A DNA stretch of 64,000 nt from Shimia aestuarii (GTDB lineage: Bacteria; Pseudomonadota; Alphaproteobacteria; Rhodobacterales; Rhodobacteraceae), in NCBI RefSeq assembly GCF_022814865.1, contig NZ_JAKVRD010000018.1, positions 1 to 64,000 of the forward strand, in the 5' to 3' direction. The notes beneath the pieces were generated by a model. It was not told the DNA's origin. It ran no database searches and was given only the letters and a program-made list of their open reading frames with translations. The position numbers and the translations under genes are program-made. Positions 51,540-59,976 of this stretch are shown here, in pieces (positions within the stretch are counted from its first letter, which is position 1; every line of letters starts with the position of its first letter).

Positions 51540-53123
51540 TTAGGCACCGATCCGGTTGCCGACTGCTCCCGGCTTCATCGCTTCGGGATCGACTTCGAGA
51601 AGTGGCAGGGAAATACGGAAACAGGTGCCCACGTTCTCTGCCGTGTCAAAGTCGATGGTGCCACCAAGGCGGTCTACCTGCGATTTGACAATCGAGAGCC
51701 CAAGCCCAGAGCCATGTACGTTGCTGCGCACCTGTTGGTCTGTCTTGACGAACCGGCTGAACAACTGGGGTTGCAGGTCTTTCGGAACCCCCATGCCATG
51801 GTCGCGCACAAAGAGCACCACGCGACGCCCCTTCCGCTCGGCCCAGACATCGACCGTGCTGTCTTCGGGCGAGAACTTCGCCGCGTTTGACATCAGGTTT
51901 GCAAGGATCTGTTCGAGCATCCGCTCGCTGCCATTGATCCAGACCTCCTCGGTCCCGACCGGGTCGCGGTAGGTGATCCCGAGCTCCGTGCCGTAGCCCT
52001 GGTTGGACGCAATCGCCGCCGCAACGGCCTCGGCCATGTTGATCGGCACGAGAACTTCGTGGCGGGCCTCATGCTCGGCCTTCTCGGCCTCAAGGATTTG
52101 CGCAATGAGATCGAGCATCCGGTCACTGTTGCGCAGGGCAATCCCAACAAGGTTCTTGGCCTCTGAAGGCATCGGTCCCATAGCGCAGGAATCCAATAGC
52201 CCCATCGCGCCTTTGATACTTGTCAGCGGGGTGCGCAATTCATGGGTGATGATTGAAATCAGGCGATTGCGCTCGCGCTCAAGCTCGACGTTGCGGGTTA
52301 CTTCGCGGAACATCGTGAGGATACGCGGCGCATCGCTTGTGACGACAACGCGGTAGGAATGCGCCTCGTAGATCTCGCCGCTGATCGCGTTTTCCATGCG
52401 TGCGGTCCATTTGCCTTGCGTCGCCGTGTTCTGACAGGTTTCGACCATGGCGTCGCGATCGGAGACATAGCGCGTGTCCCAAAGGGTCTTACCCTCAATC
52501 TCGTTCGCGTCCCAGCCCTGCTCGGCAAGGGCAAAGGCGTTCATGTAGAAAATCTTGAAATTCTTCGGATCATAAAGCACGACCGCATCCGTCATCTTGT
52601 CAAAGGCGGCTGTGACAAGTTTCTGGTTTTCCTTGATTTTCTGGCGGGAGATGTCGATGCGCAAGGACAGGTTCTTGACGTGCTTCTTGTCGTCATCCAT
52701 GAGCGGCACAACCGTGTTCTGGGTCATCGCGCGACTTCCATCCGCGCGCAGGAGCTGGGTTTCTCCAGACCACATGCGCCCGGTCTTGGTCTGCGCACGA
52801 ATGGCGTCCGAGATGTGCTTCTCCTCGTCCGGGTAAAGCTCGTGAATCGATGTCCCGATAAGCTCGTCTCGCGAGTATCCGAATGCCCCGAGGAATTTCG
52901 AGTTCACTTCGAGGATTTCGCCATCGGTGTCGGTCACACTGACCAATCCGTGCTCGAACAGAGCCTTCTTCTGAAACGCGAGTTCAAGCTCCTTGTCGCG
53001 GAGTTTCTGTTCCTGCAGGCCTGTAATCTTGTTCTTGCGCGCAAAGGCAATACCGCTGAGGACGATAATGATCCCGACCAGCAGCGCGTTCAGCGCTAGA
53101 GATATGTTCCACAAATCAAACAT
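51540..53123 (-). CDS. PAS-domain sensor histidine kinase
   Basis: A 527-residue kinase. One N-terminal membrane helix (about 9-27) is followed by a coiled linker, two PAS domains (about 53-165 and 168-280), the dimerisation/H-box with H294 in IITHELRTPL and a complete ATPase domain (N box LMSNAAKFS about 408-416, G1 RDHGMGVP, G2 GSGLGLSIVKS). There is no receiver domain, so phosphate goes to a separate protein, most simply the single-domain regulator encoded just downstream. The PAS domains may sense a cytoplasmic ligand or redox state. Confidence 0.9.
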   Translation of the reverse strand: MFDLWNISLALNALLVGIIIVLSGIAFARKNKITGLQEQKLRDKELELAFQKKALFEHGLVSVTDTDGEILEVNSKFLGAFGYSRDELIGTSIHELYPDEEKHISDAIRAQTKTGRMWSGETQLLRADGSRAMTQNTVVPLMDDDKKHVKNLSLRIDISRQKIKENQKLVTAAFDKMTDAVVLYDPKNFKIFYMNAFALAEQGWDANEIEGKTLWDTRYVSDRDAMVETCQNTATQGKWTARMENAISGEIYEAHSYRVVVTSDAPRILTMFREVTRNVELERERNRLISIITHELRTPLTSIKGAMGLLDSCAMGPMPSEAKNLVGIALRNSDRMLDLIAQILEAEKAEHEARHEVLVPINMAEAVAAAIASNQGYGTELGITYRDPVGTEEVWINGSERMLEQILANLMSNAAKFSPEDSTVDVWAERKGRRVVLFVRDHGMGVPKDLQPQLFSRFVKTDQQVRSNVHGSGLGLSIVKSQVDRLGGTIDFDTAENVGTCFRISLPLLEVDPEAMKPGAVGNRIGA

Positions 53124-53289
53124 TTCATATCTTTCTTGCTCTCCCTGCCGACAAGAAAATGAATGTCGGCACGCGATCCCCGGTTCTTCCAGGTGTCATC
53201 GCATTGCGGGATACACTGACAGGGAATTCGGGCTGAAATGTGAACAGGGAAGGGCGGTTCGGGGGTCTGTTTGTACCGGATTTGCGGCC

Positions 53290-56112
53290 CTATGCGGCGA
53301 CGTCCTCCTCCCAAAGGGGGATCGTGAAGGTGATTGTTGTGCCGTCGTTTGAGGTGCTGACAACGTCGATTTCGCCACCGTGGAGGGCGACAATGTCTTT
53401 GGAAATGGCAAGGCCTAGACCCGCTCCGCCTTCGTTGCGTGTGCTCGAGGCATCGGCTTGGGTGAAACGGTCAAAGATATCCTCAAGCGCGTTCTTGGGG
53501 ATGCCGATCCCGGTATCAAGGACCGAGATTTGCATCATGCTGTCCTTGATATCCGAACGCACGGTGATGCTGCCTTTGTCGGTAAACTTGATCGCATTGC
53601 TGATGAGGTTGATGAGCACTTGGCGCAGGCGGGTCTCGTCGCATTTCAGAGTCGCGTTTTCGATCTCGGCCACGAGCTCGATATCCTTGCCCTTCGCAAG
53701 AGACTGCATCTGCGAAATGGTCGACTCCACAACCGGCTGCAGATCGACAGGTGCAATGTCGATATGCAAGCTGTTGGCCTCAATCCGGGATAGATCGAGC
53801 ACGTCCCCGATCAGCGCCTGAAGCTGCTTGCCTGCGGACTCGATCTTGCCCGCCATGGTGCTCACTTCGTCGACCATCGCCGTATAGCCATCTTCCAGCG
53901 CTGTTTCGCCGGTTGCCTGCACCACTTCCCGCAAAGCTCGCGTCGCCGGAAGCGCTTCCGGATTGCGCAGGAAAGCATTGAACCCAAGCACGACCGTCAT
54001 CGGCGTCCGCAACTCATGGCTGACCATATTGAGGAACTGGGTCTTGGCCTCATCGGCCCGCTTCGCCTTTTGAAGCGCGACATAGAACTCCGTCACGTTG
54101 GCGGCGGTGCCGATATAGCCTGTAAACACACCGGCTTCATCGAAGACAGGTTTACCGCTGGTGCGGAACCACGTCTCCTGTGCCTCATTGAGGTTGCTGC
54201 GGTAGACAACATTATGGAAAGGCTCGTGCGCTTGCATTTGATGCAGGTGCTCTTCGTAGTTCATATACGCGCCTTCATGCATGATCTCGGCGCGTGTGTG
54301 TCCGATGACGTTCTCCCGCGGAGTCCCCGTCGCCTTTTCGAAACCGGGCGAGAGGTAGGTGATCCGCATTTCGGCATCTTGCTCCCAGAACCATTCCGTC
54401 GCGATATCGGCGACATCGGCGAACCGGGCCTCAGCCGTGTCGCGTTCCTTGATCGCCGCGCGCAAACGGTCGTTGGTGCGCTCGAGCCAACGTTCCTGGG
54501 CCATAAGGTCCGAGATATCGACTCCGAAGCACACCACACCGCCTTCTTGGGTGCGGTGGCTGAAGATCTTGTAGAAACGGTCATTGCCAAGGTGCAGGTC
54601 GAATTGCGATCCCTTGCGGCGCAGTTGCACGAGGAGAGCCTCGATCCGCGCTTCACGCTCATCGCGCGATGCATGCGGAAGCTCAAGGAACACAAGCCGC
54701 TCGAGCAATTTGCGGATCGGCGTGCCGGTCTTGAGACGCGCTCGGGCATCCGGCAGGAACTGCATTGCGCGGGCGTTGACGATTTCAAGCTCGCCCTCCG
54801 CGTCGAACAAAAGAAATGCCGCCGGAACGGTATCAATCGCGTCGCGCAGCCGGGTTTCCGCGATCTCAGCACGCTTACGGCTCTCGACCTGCTCCGTAAT
54901 GTCGACCCGAATGCCAACGCGCCCGCCGTCCGGCGTTTCCATCTCGCGCACGCGGAGCCATTTGCCACTACCAAGTTGCTGCTCGAGCGTGAAATCGGCC
55001 TGACGGTGCGCATCGAGCCGCTCCTCGAGCCACTCCTCCTCGCGCCCGATCGCTTCCTTATACTGGCCGTTCGTGAGCCCGTACTGAAGGATTTCGCGGA
55101 ACGTGACGCCGGGTTTGATCGCGGGGGCGCTGTCCTTGTAGATTTCGCGATACCGCTCGTTGCAGATCACGAGCCGATCCGAGGAATCATAGAGCACGAA
55201 CCCATCCCCCAGCACATCAATCGCCGCGCGGAGCTGTTCGGCCTTGATCGACGCTTCCTGACGCAACCAGAAGAGCATGTTCGTGGTGGCCAACGCGGCG
55301 GTCGCGAGCAGGAGGAAGATAATCACTGTCTTTGCGCTAAGAGTTCCGCTTGTCCATCCGTCCTTGGGCCGCACGACAAGCGTCCAACGCCCGTCCGGAA
55401 CGTCGATCGTCCGGCGAATGCCGTCTGTTTCAAACAGGCGCTGATCCCCGAGGATCGGCGTGCCATCCTCCGTCTTGCGCATGGCGACGACAAGAGGTGC
55501 GGGAATGGCGTCGCGCTCAAGATCGGCCAGAAGGGCTTCGGCCGAGAACACGATGGAAATAAGGCCCCAGGGGTGCGCGTTCTCAGCGGAATCTAGGATC
55601 ACAGGCACCCGAAGGATGAATCCCGGATACCCCTGCAAGAGCGGCACAGGCCCCTGAAGGATATTCCGGTTCTCACGTAAGGCGGCTTCGGCGAGCCTGC
55701 GCTGCGCCGGAATATCGTCGAGCTTGCGACCGATGACATGGGCATTCTCGTCGAAGGGGTGGACATATTCGACAGTGTAGTCGCGGATCGTCGCAACATT
55801 CACCAGCGCATCATGGCCTTTGACGATCTCCTTTGCGAAGCGCGTAAAACTCTCTTGCGTGAGATCGGGGTCAAGCGTGATCGCCCCTTTGAAGGCGCTG
55901 CCAACCAAAAGCGCATTGGTCACTGCGTTGGAGACGTTCTCTGCATATTCGGCAATCGCGGCATGCGCGGTAAGCTGTTCTTGCTCGCGCTGGTCGCTCG
56001 TGTCGATCCGGGTCTTCATCCAAAGGAACGCTGCAATCAGACAGAGCAAGACAACATTTGTCGCGACTACCGTGAGTTTTCCCGCAGGTCGCAGTGTCTT
56101 TTTATTCGTCAT
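53290..56112 (-). CDS. CHASE/PAS sensor histidine kinase
   Basis: A 940-residue membrane kinase. TM helix about 13-31, a periplasmic CHASE-type sensor (about 50-255, with FTRFAKEIVKGHDALVNVA), TM helix about 262-283, three PAS domains (about 290-410, 420-540, 560-680), H-box with H699 in NMVSHELRTPM and ATPase domain (NLISNAIKF, DTGIGIP, GGAGLGLAIS). An insertion of about 40 residues follows the H-box region (about 715-760), before LIGDVLDLSRIEAN. It lacks a receiver domain. It is divergent from the receiver/GGDEF-like and HPt genes, with which it probably forms a multistep relay. Confidence 0.9.
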   Translation of the reverse strand: MTNKKTLRPAGKLTVVATNVVLLCLIAAFLWMKTRIDTSDQREQEQLTAHAAIAEYAENVSNAVTNALLVGSAFKGAITLDPDLTQESFTRFAKEIVKGHDALVNVATIRDYTVEYVHPFDENAHVIGRKLDDIPAQRRLAEAALRENRNILQGPVPLLQGYPGFILRVPVILDSAENAHPWGLISIVFSAEALLADLERDAIPAPLVVAMRKTEDGTPILGDQRLFETDGIRRTIDVPDGRWTLVVRPKDGWTSGTLSAKTVIIFLLLATAALATTNMLFWLRQEASIKAEQLRAAIDVLGDGFVLYDSSDRLVICNERYREIYKDSAPAIKPGVTFREILQYGLTNGQYKEAIGREEEWLEERLDAHRQADFTLEQQLGSGKWLRVREMETPDGGRVGIRVDITEQVESRKRAEIAETRLRDAIDTVPAAFLLFDAEGELEIVNARAMQFLPDARARLKTGTPIRKLLERLVFLELPHASRDEREARIEALLVQLRRKGSQFDLHLGNDRFYKIFSHRTQEGGVVCFGVDISDLMAQERWLERTNDRLRAAIKERDTAEARFADVADIATEWFWEQDAEMRITYLSPGFEKATGTPRENVIGHTRAEIMHEGAYMNYEEHLHQMQAHEPFHNVVYRSNLNEAQETWFRTSGKPVFDEAGVFTGYIGTAANVTEFYVALQKAKRADEAKTQFLNMVSHELRTPMTVVLGFNAFLRNPEALPATRALREVVQATGETALEDGYTAMVDEVSTMAGKIESAGKQLQALIGDVLDLSRIEANSLHIDIAPVDLQPVVESTISQMQSLAKGKDIELVAEIENATLKCDETRLRQVLINLISNAIKFTDKGSITVRSDIKDSMMQISVLDTGIGIPKNALEDIFDRFTQADASSTRNEGGAGLGLAISKDIVALHGGEIDVVSTSNDGTTITFTIPLWEEDVAA

Positions 56113-56426
56113 AAATCACAACCATAGGAGGATGAAAGCCCGCTCGCATATATCGTAGACGGAAACAAAGCAACGTGTGAAGGCGAAAATCCCAAATACC
56201 TTCCGGCGTGTCACAGTTGCCATAGAAAAACCGGACGTTTGATCGATTTACCTATATAAAGTCGTTTAATTATAATGGCTTGTGGAATTTTCGGAAAAGA
56301 TGTCGCGTCGTAAGGAATTTTTAACTTCGCCTGATTTTCGCCCTAATTCGCCTTTAGGCTGAACCACATAGGCAGAAAACCGAAATCGGTTGACCGAATA
56401 AGACCGTATGGCTGGAGAGTAGATAC
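56113..56426. promoter_or_regulatory. Divergent promoter region of the phosphorelay genes
   Basis: A 314-base AT-rich spacer between the CHASE kinase and the receiver/GGDEF-like gene. It contains a perfect TATAAT at 56271-56276 on the plus strand (no good -35) and three direct TTCGCC repeats further downstream. No gene is supported. Confidence 0.5.
56326..56352 (+). repeat. Three TTCGCC direct repeats with 10-11 base spacing
   Basis: TTCGCC occurs at 56326-56331, 56337-56342 and 56347-56352, so copies fall on the same face of the helix. They lie 75-100 bases before the receiver/GGDEF-like gene. Tandem sites of this kind are typical operators of cooperative regulators. Confidence 0.5.
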
Positions 56427-57377
56427 ATGAAGATTTTGGCCGTTGACGATGAGCCCCTAATCCTGCGGCTTTTGGAGACGACTCTGAAAGGGCTCGGCTA
56501 CTCCGAAAATACGTTTGCCGAGTCCGGCGCCGAAGCTCTGAAGTGCCTCAATGCAGCACCGGAGCCTTTCGACTGCATCCTCCTCGACATTCGCATGCCC
56601 AACCTGTCTGGTATCGACCTCCTCAAGCAAATTCGCCAGCTTCCGTCTTACCGGTCGACGCCGGTGATCATGCTGACGGCGCTCTCGGAGAAGTCTTATA
56701 TTGACGAGTCCTTTGCCAACGGGGCGACGGACTACCTCACGAAACCGCTTGATGCGACAGAGCTTCTGGCGCGGTTGCGTGTGGCGCGTCTTCTCTGTGA
56801 GGCCAATACCAACCAACAGCCGAGCGTTGGCGCCCTGCCGGCGCGCGAGGGCGAGAAGTTCGATTTCAGCGATGCGATCCAAATCGAAGATGTGCCGCGC
56901 GTGGTGAATTCTCTGGCGATGGAGAACTACCTGCTACAGCTTGGACGTCTCGGGATGTTCAAGCTTGGGACTATCGGCTTTCAGATCCGCAATGCGAATG
57001 GTCTCTACGCACACGAAGGCTGCGATGAGTTCCGCGAAATACTCACGGATGTCGCTGACTGCATCTTCGAGGCGACCCGCGCGGTCAATCCGGTGATTTC
57101 CTACCTCGGAAGCGGTTGCTTCATTGCGATTGTGCCCCGCAGCCCCAATTTCTCGAGCGAAGACCTCGAAGACCTCATCACCACCCATCTCGTCAACTAC
57201 CGTACCGAAGAAGGGTTCGATGCAGAGGACGAAGTCCGGGTTCTTGTCGGCGAACAGATCAATGGTAGCCTTTTCGGGTCGAGCCCGCTTAAGATTATTG
57301 ATCAGGCACTGGAGTCCGTTCAGAAGCGCCATGCCTTCGTGCCGAGCCGCGTGTCGACACGTCTTATGGCCATCTAA
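56427..57377 (+). CDS. Response regulator with degenerate GGDEF-like output domain
   Basis: A 316-residue protein. The receiver (1-122) is complete: D7/D8, phosphoacceptor D54 in LLDIRMP, T84 and K106. The C-terminal part (about 165-310) follows the pattern of a diguanylate cyclase domain, but the signature reads GSGCF at 228-232 in place of GGDEF, and the last helix has IDQALESVQKRHA where active enzymes have the usual helix. It is unlikely to make c-di-GMP and may bind a nucleotide or a partner instead. Encoded 42 bases before the HPt gene and divergent from the CHASE kinase. Confidence 0.8.
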   Translation: MKILAVDDEPLILRLLETTLKGLGYSENTFAESGAEALKCLNAAPEPFDCILLDIRMPNLSGIDLLKQIRQLPSYRSTPVIMLTALSEKSYIDESFANGATDYLTKPLDATELLARLRVARLLCEANTNQQPSVGALPAREGEKFDFSDAIQIEDVPRVVNSLAMENYLLQLGRLGMFKLGTIGFQIRNANGLYAHEGCDEFREILTDVADCIFEATRAVNPVISYLGSGCFIAIVPRSPNFSSEDLEDLITTHLVNYRTEEGFDAEDEVRVLVGEQINGSLFGSSPLKIIDQALESVQKRHAFVPSRVSTRLMAI

Positions 57378-57419
57378 CCAAGCGTGTAGTCACAAGTACC
57401 AAGTATAAAGAGACCAGCA

Positions 57420-57794
57420 ATGACGATGGCAATGACCAAAGAACTCTATGATGCTCTCAAGGACATCCGTGAGAGCTTTCTCAACGATCTCGTGAACCAG
57501 ATCGGTCAGATGGAAGAGTTCTGCAAATACCTCGATGATCCCGACTATGCGCTACCGGCGATTGTCGGGTTGCAGGGCATTGTGCACAAGATCAGTGGCA
57601 TCGCTGGCAGCGTCGGCTTTCCGAAACTCGGAGAAGAAGCTGGTCGGCTCGATATCGCGTTTGGTGAGATCGTGCAGGAACCCTATGACGCCGCCTCGAT
57701 CGACGCCGTGCGTGGGCAGCTTGAATCGTTCCTCTACCGTCTTGAGGATGCATTCGAAGAAAAGCTCGTGCCGACAGAAGACGGGCGGTTCTGA
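57420..57794 (+). CDS. Histidine phosphotransfer (HPt) protein
   Basis: A 124-residue all-helical protein with the HPt motif VHKISGIAGSVGF; H56 is the predicted phosphorylated residue. It would pass phosphate between the receiver/GGDEF-like protein and another receiver such as the one at 51.1-51.5 kb. Follows the receiver gene in the same orientation and is convergent with nqrM, 25 bases away. ATG 57420 is used; ATG 57426 or 57432 are possible. Confidence 0.85.
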   Translation: MTMAMTKELYDALKDIRESFLNDLVNQIGQMEEFCKYLDDPDYALPAIVGLQGIVHKISGIAGSVGFPKLGEEAGRLDIAFGEIVQEPYDAASIDAVRGQLESFLYRLEDAFEEKLVPTEDGRF

Positions 57795-57819
57795 GAAGAG
57801 CCCCGCATCCGTTGACGGA

Positions 57820-58059
57820 TCACTCCGCCATCATCTGCTCAACAATCTGGCGCTGGCGCTTGCACTGAAGCTTGTCGCGCAGAGGGCTATCGGGGTCGAT
57901 ATCCTTCTTGCAGACCACGCACTTGTCCGTGCCTTCAATGGCATTGAGACCGCCGCAGCTTCCCTTGATCGTCCGGCCTTTGGCAATGACGCCAATGCTC
58001 ATGCCGACGACAATGATCAACAAGAAAAAGAATGCCAGGAAGAAGGTGCTGAGGGCCAT
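57820..58059 (-). CDS. nqrM: NqrM, Na+-NQR iron-centre maturation factor
   Basis: A 79-residue membrane-anchored protein: one N-terminal helix (about 3-27) and a short Cys-rich domain with KGSCGGL (about 31-37) and CVVCKK (about 47-52). This is the NqrM (DUF539) family, needed to install the iron centre between NqrD and NqrE. It is the last gene of the minus-strand nqr region, after apbE, as in many bacteria. Confidence 0.9.
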   Translation of the reverse strand: MALSTFFLAFFFLLIIVVGMSIGVIAKGRTIKGSCGGLNAIEGTDKCVVCKKDIDPDSPLRDKLQCKRQRQIVEQMMAE

Positions 58060-58069
58060 TGCGGTGCCT

Positions 58070-59095
58070 TTAGTCTGTCTTGGTCAGCGCGGTAAAGGCG
58101 CTGCTCTCATCTAGGATATAGGACTGTCCGTCCGCCTGTCTATCGCGGGAAATGAAGAAGACTGCAACCCCGTGCCGTTCTGCAACGGCAAGACCCCGCT
58201 GGCGCCCAAGAACGAGCATCGCCGTCGCCCAAGCATCTGCCATCATGGCATTTTCCGCCAAGACGGTCGCTGAGGTCGTGGCGTGGGTGACGGGACGGCC
58301 TGTGGTAGGGTCAAGCAGATGTGAATAGCGCCGCCCATCACGCTCAAAGAAATTTCGATAGTCGCCAGAGCTCGCCATCCCGAGCCCGCTTAGCGCGATG
58401 ACGCGCTGTACGTTGTTCTGGCTGCCCGGCTCCGGTGTTTCAATGCCAATCCGCCACGGCTGTCCCTTGTCGTTCTGCCCGCGCGTGACAAGATCGCCGC
58501 CGATTTCGACCATGTAGTTCTCGATCCCGGCGTCGTGAAGAATCGCGGCCACCGCGTCGATCCCGTAGCCCTTGGCAATCGCCGCAACGTTGACCTCGAC
58601 CTCTTGCATCTCCTTGGCAAGACTGGGGAATTCCGGATCGAGGCGAAGGAGCCGGGACTGACCAACGCGCGTCAACGCTTTGGCAATCTCGGCCTCTGAC
58701 GGCACCGGGTCTTCTGCCTGCCGCGTTCCAAACCCCCAAAGTTCGATCAGCGGCCCAAGGGTCACGTCAAACATACCCTCGCTTTGCGTATGTACCTCCG
58801 CTGCGCCTTGTATGACATGCGCCAATTCAGGCGAAATCGGCTGTGGAGAGGTGTCCTGCGATGCGGAGAAACGGGAGATCTCTGACTCCGGATTCCAGTT
58901 CGACATCTTGGAGTCTACGTCGGCTAGTACGGTCTCGAGCTGCACCCCAAGCGCCACCTCATCAAGATCTTCGCCAATGGCGATGATGTGGTATTGCGTG
59001 CCCATCGTCTGCCCCGAAAGGCGCAACACCTCGCGCTCTCCGCCCGGCAGGCAGGCCGCAAGCGGCAGCAGGAGAAGAACCAGAAGCCGCCGCAT
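58070..59095 (-). CDS. apbE: FAD:protein FMN transferase ApbE
   Basis: A 341-residue lipoprotein (lipobox LAAC, C15). ApbE attaches FMN covalently to threonines of NqrB and NqrC. The family blocks SGQTMGTQYHI (about 27-37), GMFDVTLGPLIELWGFG (about 106-122), KGYGIDAVA and GGDLVTRG (about 170-200) and the HLLDPTTGRPV segment with the Mg2+-binding D (about 261-271) are present. Its place beside the nqr genes makes these its targets. Gaps of 10 bases to nqrM and 3 bases from the small upstream gene suggest one transcript. Confidence 0.93.
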   Translation of the reverse strand: MRRLLVLLLLPLAACLPGGEREVLRLSGQTMGTQYHIIAIGEDLDEVALGVQLETVLADVDSKMSNWNPESEISRFSASQDTSPQPISPELAHVIQGAAEVHTQSEGMFDVTLGPLIELWGFGTRQAEDPVPSEAEIAKALTRVGQSRLLRLDPEFPSLAKEMQEVEVNVAAIAKGYGIDAVAAILHDAGIENYMVEIGGDLVTRGQNDKGQPWRIGIETPEPGSQNNVQRVIALSGLGMASSGDYRNFFERDGRRYSHLLDPTTGRPVTHATTSATVLAENAMMADAWATAMLVLGRQRGLAVAERHGVAVFFISRDRQADGQSYILDESSAFTALTKTD

Positions 59096-59098
59096 CGC

Positions 59099-59302
59099 TC
59101 AGCCCTTTAACGGCACAAAGGCCAGCACGAGCAACCCGACGAACGCCACGAGTCCAAAGAGCCATGCACGGGTCTTCCAGCCCGAATCCGTCTCGCGCTC
59201 TTTCCAAGCCTTGCGGAACCGATGCCCAGCCAACACCACAATCACGACGAGGATCGTGCCCGAAAGCGGTGTCAGGTGCAGAGAGGCAAGGAAAGCTGGC
59301 AA
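59099..59302 (-). CDS. Small membrane protein beside apbE
   Basis: A 67-residue protein with two membrane helices (about 11-25 and 46-63) joined by a basic loop (RFRKAWKERETDSGWKTR). It lies three bases upstream of apbE in the same orientation. Not recognised beyond this; the position suggests a part in Na+-NQR assembly or simply membrane support of ApbE. Confidence 0.6.
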   Translation of the reverse strand: MPAFLASLHLTPLSGTILVVIVVLAGHRFRKAWKERETDSGWKTRAWLFGLVAFVGLLVLAFVPLKG

Positions 59303-59393
59303 GGGTAGGGGCCTCGCATGTTGAAAGTCAAGACTGGCACCATATCGGCGCCGGGGTACAATGGAGGTCTAGCGGAGGAAAGGAACTAGACTC

Positions 59394-59918
59394 ATGGCAC
59401 CAAGCTCTTATCAGCCCCCCATGCGCGGCGACAAGGCCGATAGCACGACCTATAGCCAAACCAGTGGCTCCAACCTTGCCCATTCCCTGACCACCGTTTC
59501 CAAGGTTCTCGAGGCCAAGGGGGGCGATGTGGTCTCTGTGCGCCCGAACGATACCATTGGCACCGTGGTCGAGGTGCTGCGCGACAAGCGGATCGGCGCG
59601 GTGCTCGTCACAGACCAGAATGGTGGCCTTGTCGGCATCCTCTCCGAGCGGGATATCGTGCGCCGCATGGCCGACACGCCGGGGCAGACCCTGCCGCAAT
59701 CCGTGAGTGACCTCATGACGTCCGATGTGCAGACCTGCCGCCCGGACGAAGCCTTGACCGATATCCTCAAACGCATGAGCGAAGGCCGTTTCCGCCACCT
59801 TCCCGTGATCGACGAGAGCGGCCTCTGCGGCATGATCACCATCGGTGACGTGGTGAACTTCCGCCTCAACGAATTGGAATACGAGGCACTTAAGATGAAA
59901 CAGATGATTGTCGGCTGA
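59394..59918 (+). CDS. CBS-domain protein
   Basis: A 174-residue soluble protein with a short disordered start and a pair of CBS domains (about 38-100, DTIGTVVEVLRDKRIGAVLV; about 105-168, DEALTDILKRMSEGRFRHLPV). Stand-alone CBS pairs bind adenosine nucleotides and act as energy sensors or regulators. It is encoded on the strand opposite the nqr genes, inserted between apbE and nqrF. AGGAAAGGAA precedes ATG 59394. A function tied to NQR is only a guess. Confidence 0.85.
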   Translation: MAPSSYQPPMRGDKADSTTYSQTSGSNLAHSLTTVSKVLEAKGGDVVSVRPNDTIGTVVEVLRDKRIGAVLVTDQNGGLVGILSERDIVRRMADTPGQTLPQSVSDLMTSDVQTCRPDEALTDILKRMSEGRFRHLPVIDESGLCGMITIGDVVNFRLNELEYEALKMKQMIVG

Positions 59919-59945
59919 TCCGGCAATCAAGGTTACGAAATGAAT

Positions 59946-59976
59946 AGGGCGGGGAAATCCCCGCCCTTGTTTTTTG
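59946..59976. terminator. Bidirectional terminator between CBS gene and nqrF
   Basis: AGGGCGGGG (59946-59954) and CCCCGCCCT (59959-59967) form a 9-bp stem with a four-base loop and a TGTTTTTTG tail. It serves the CBS gene and, on the other strand, the end of the nqr operon, which is therefore separated from apbE/nqrM transcription. Confidence 0.85.
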
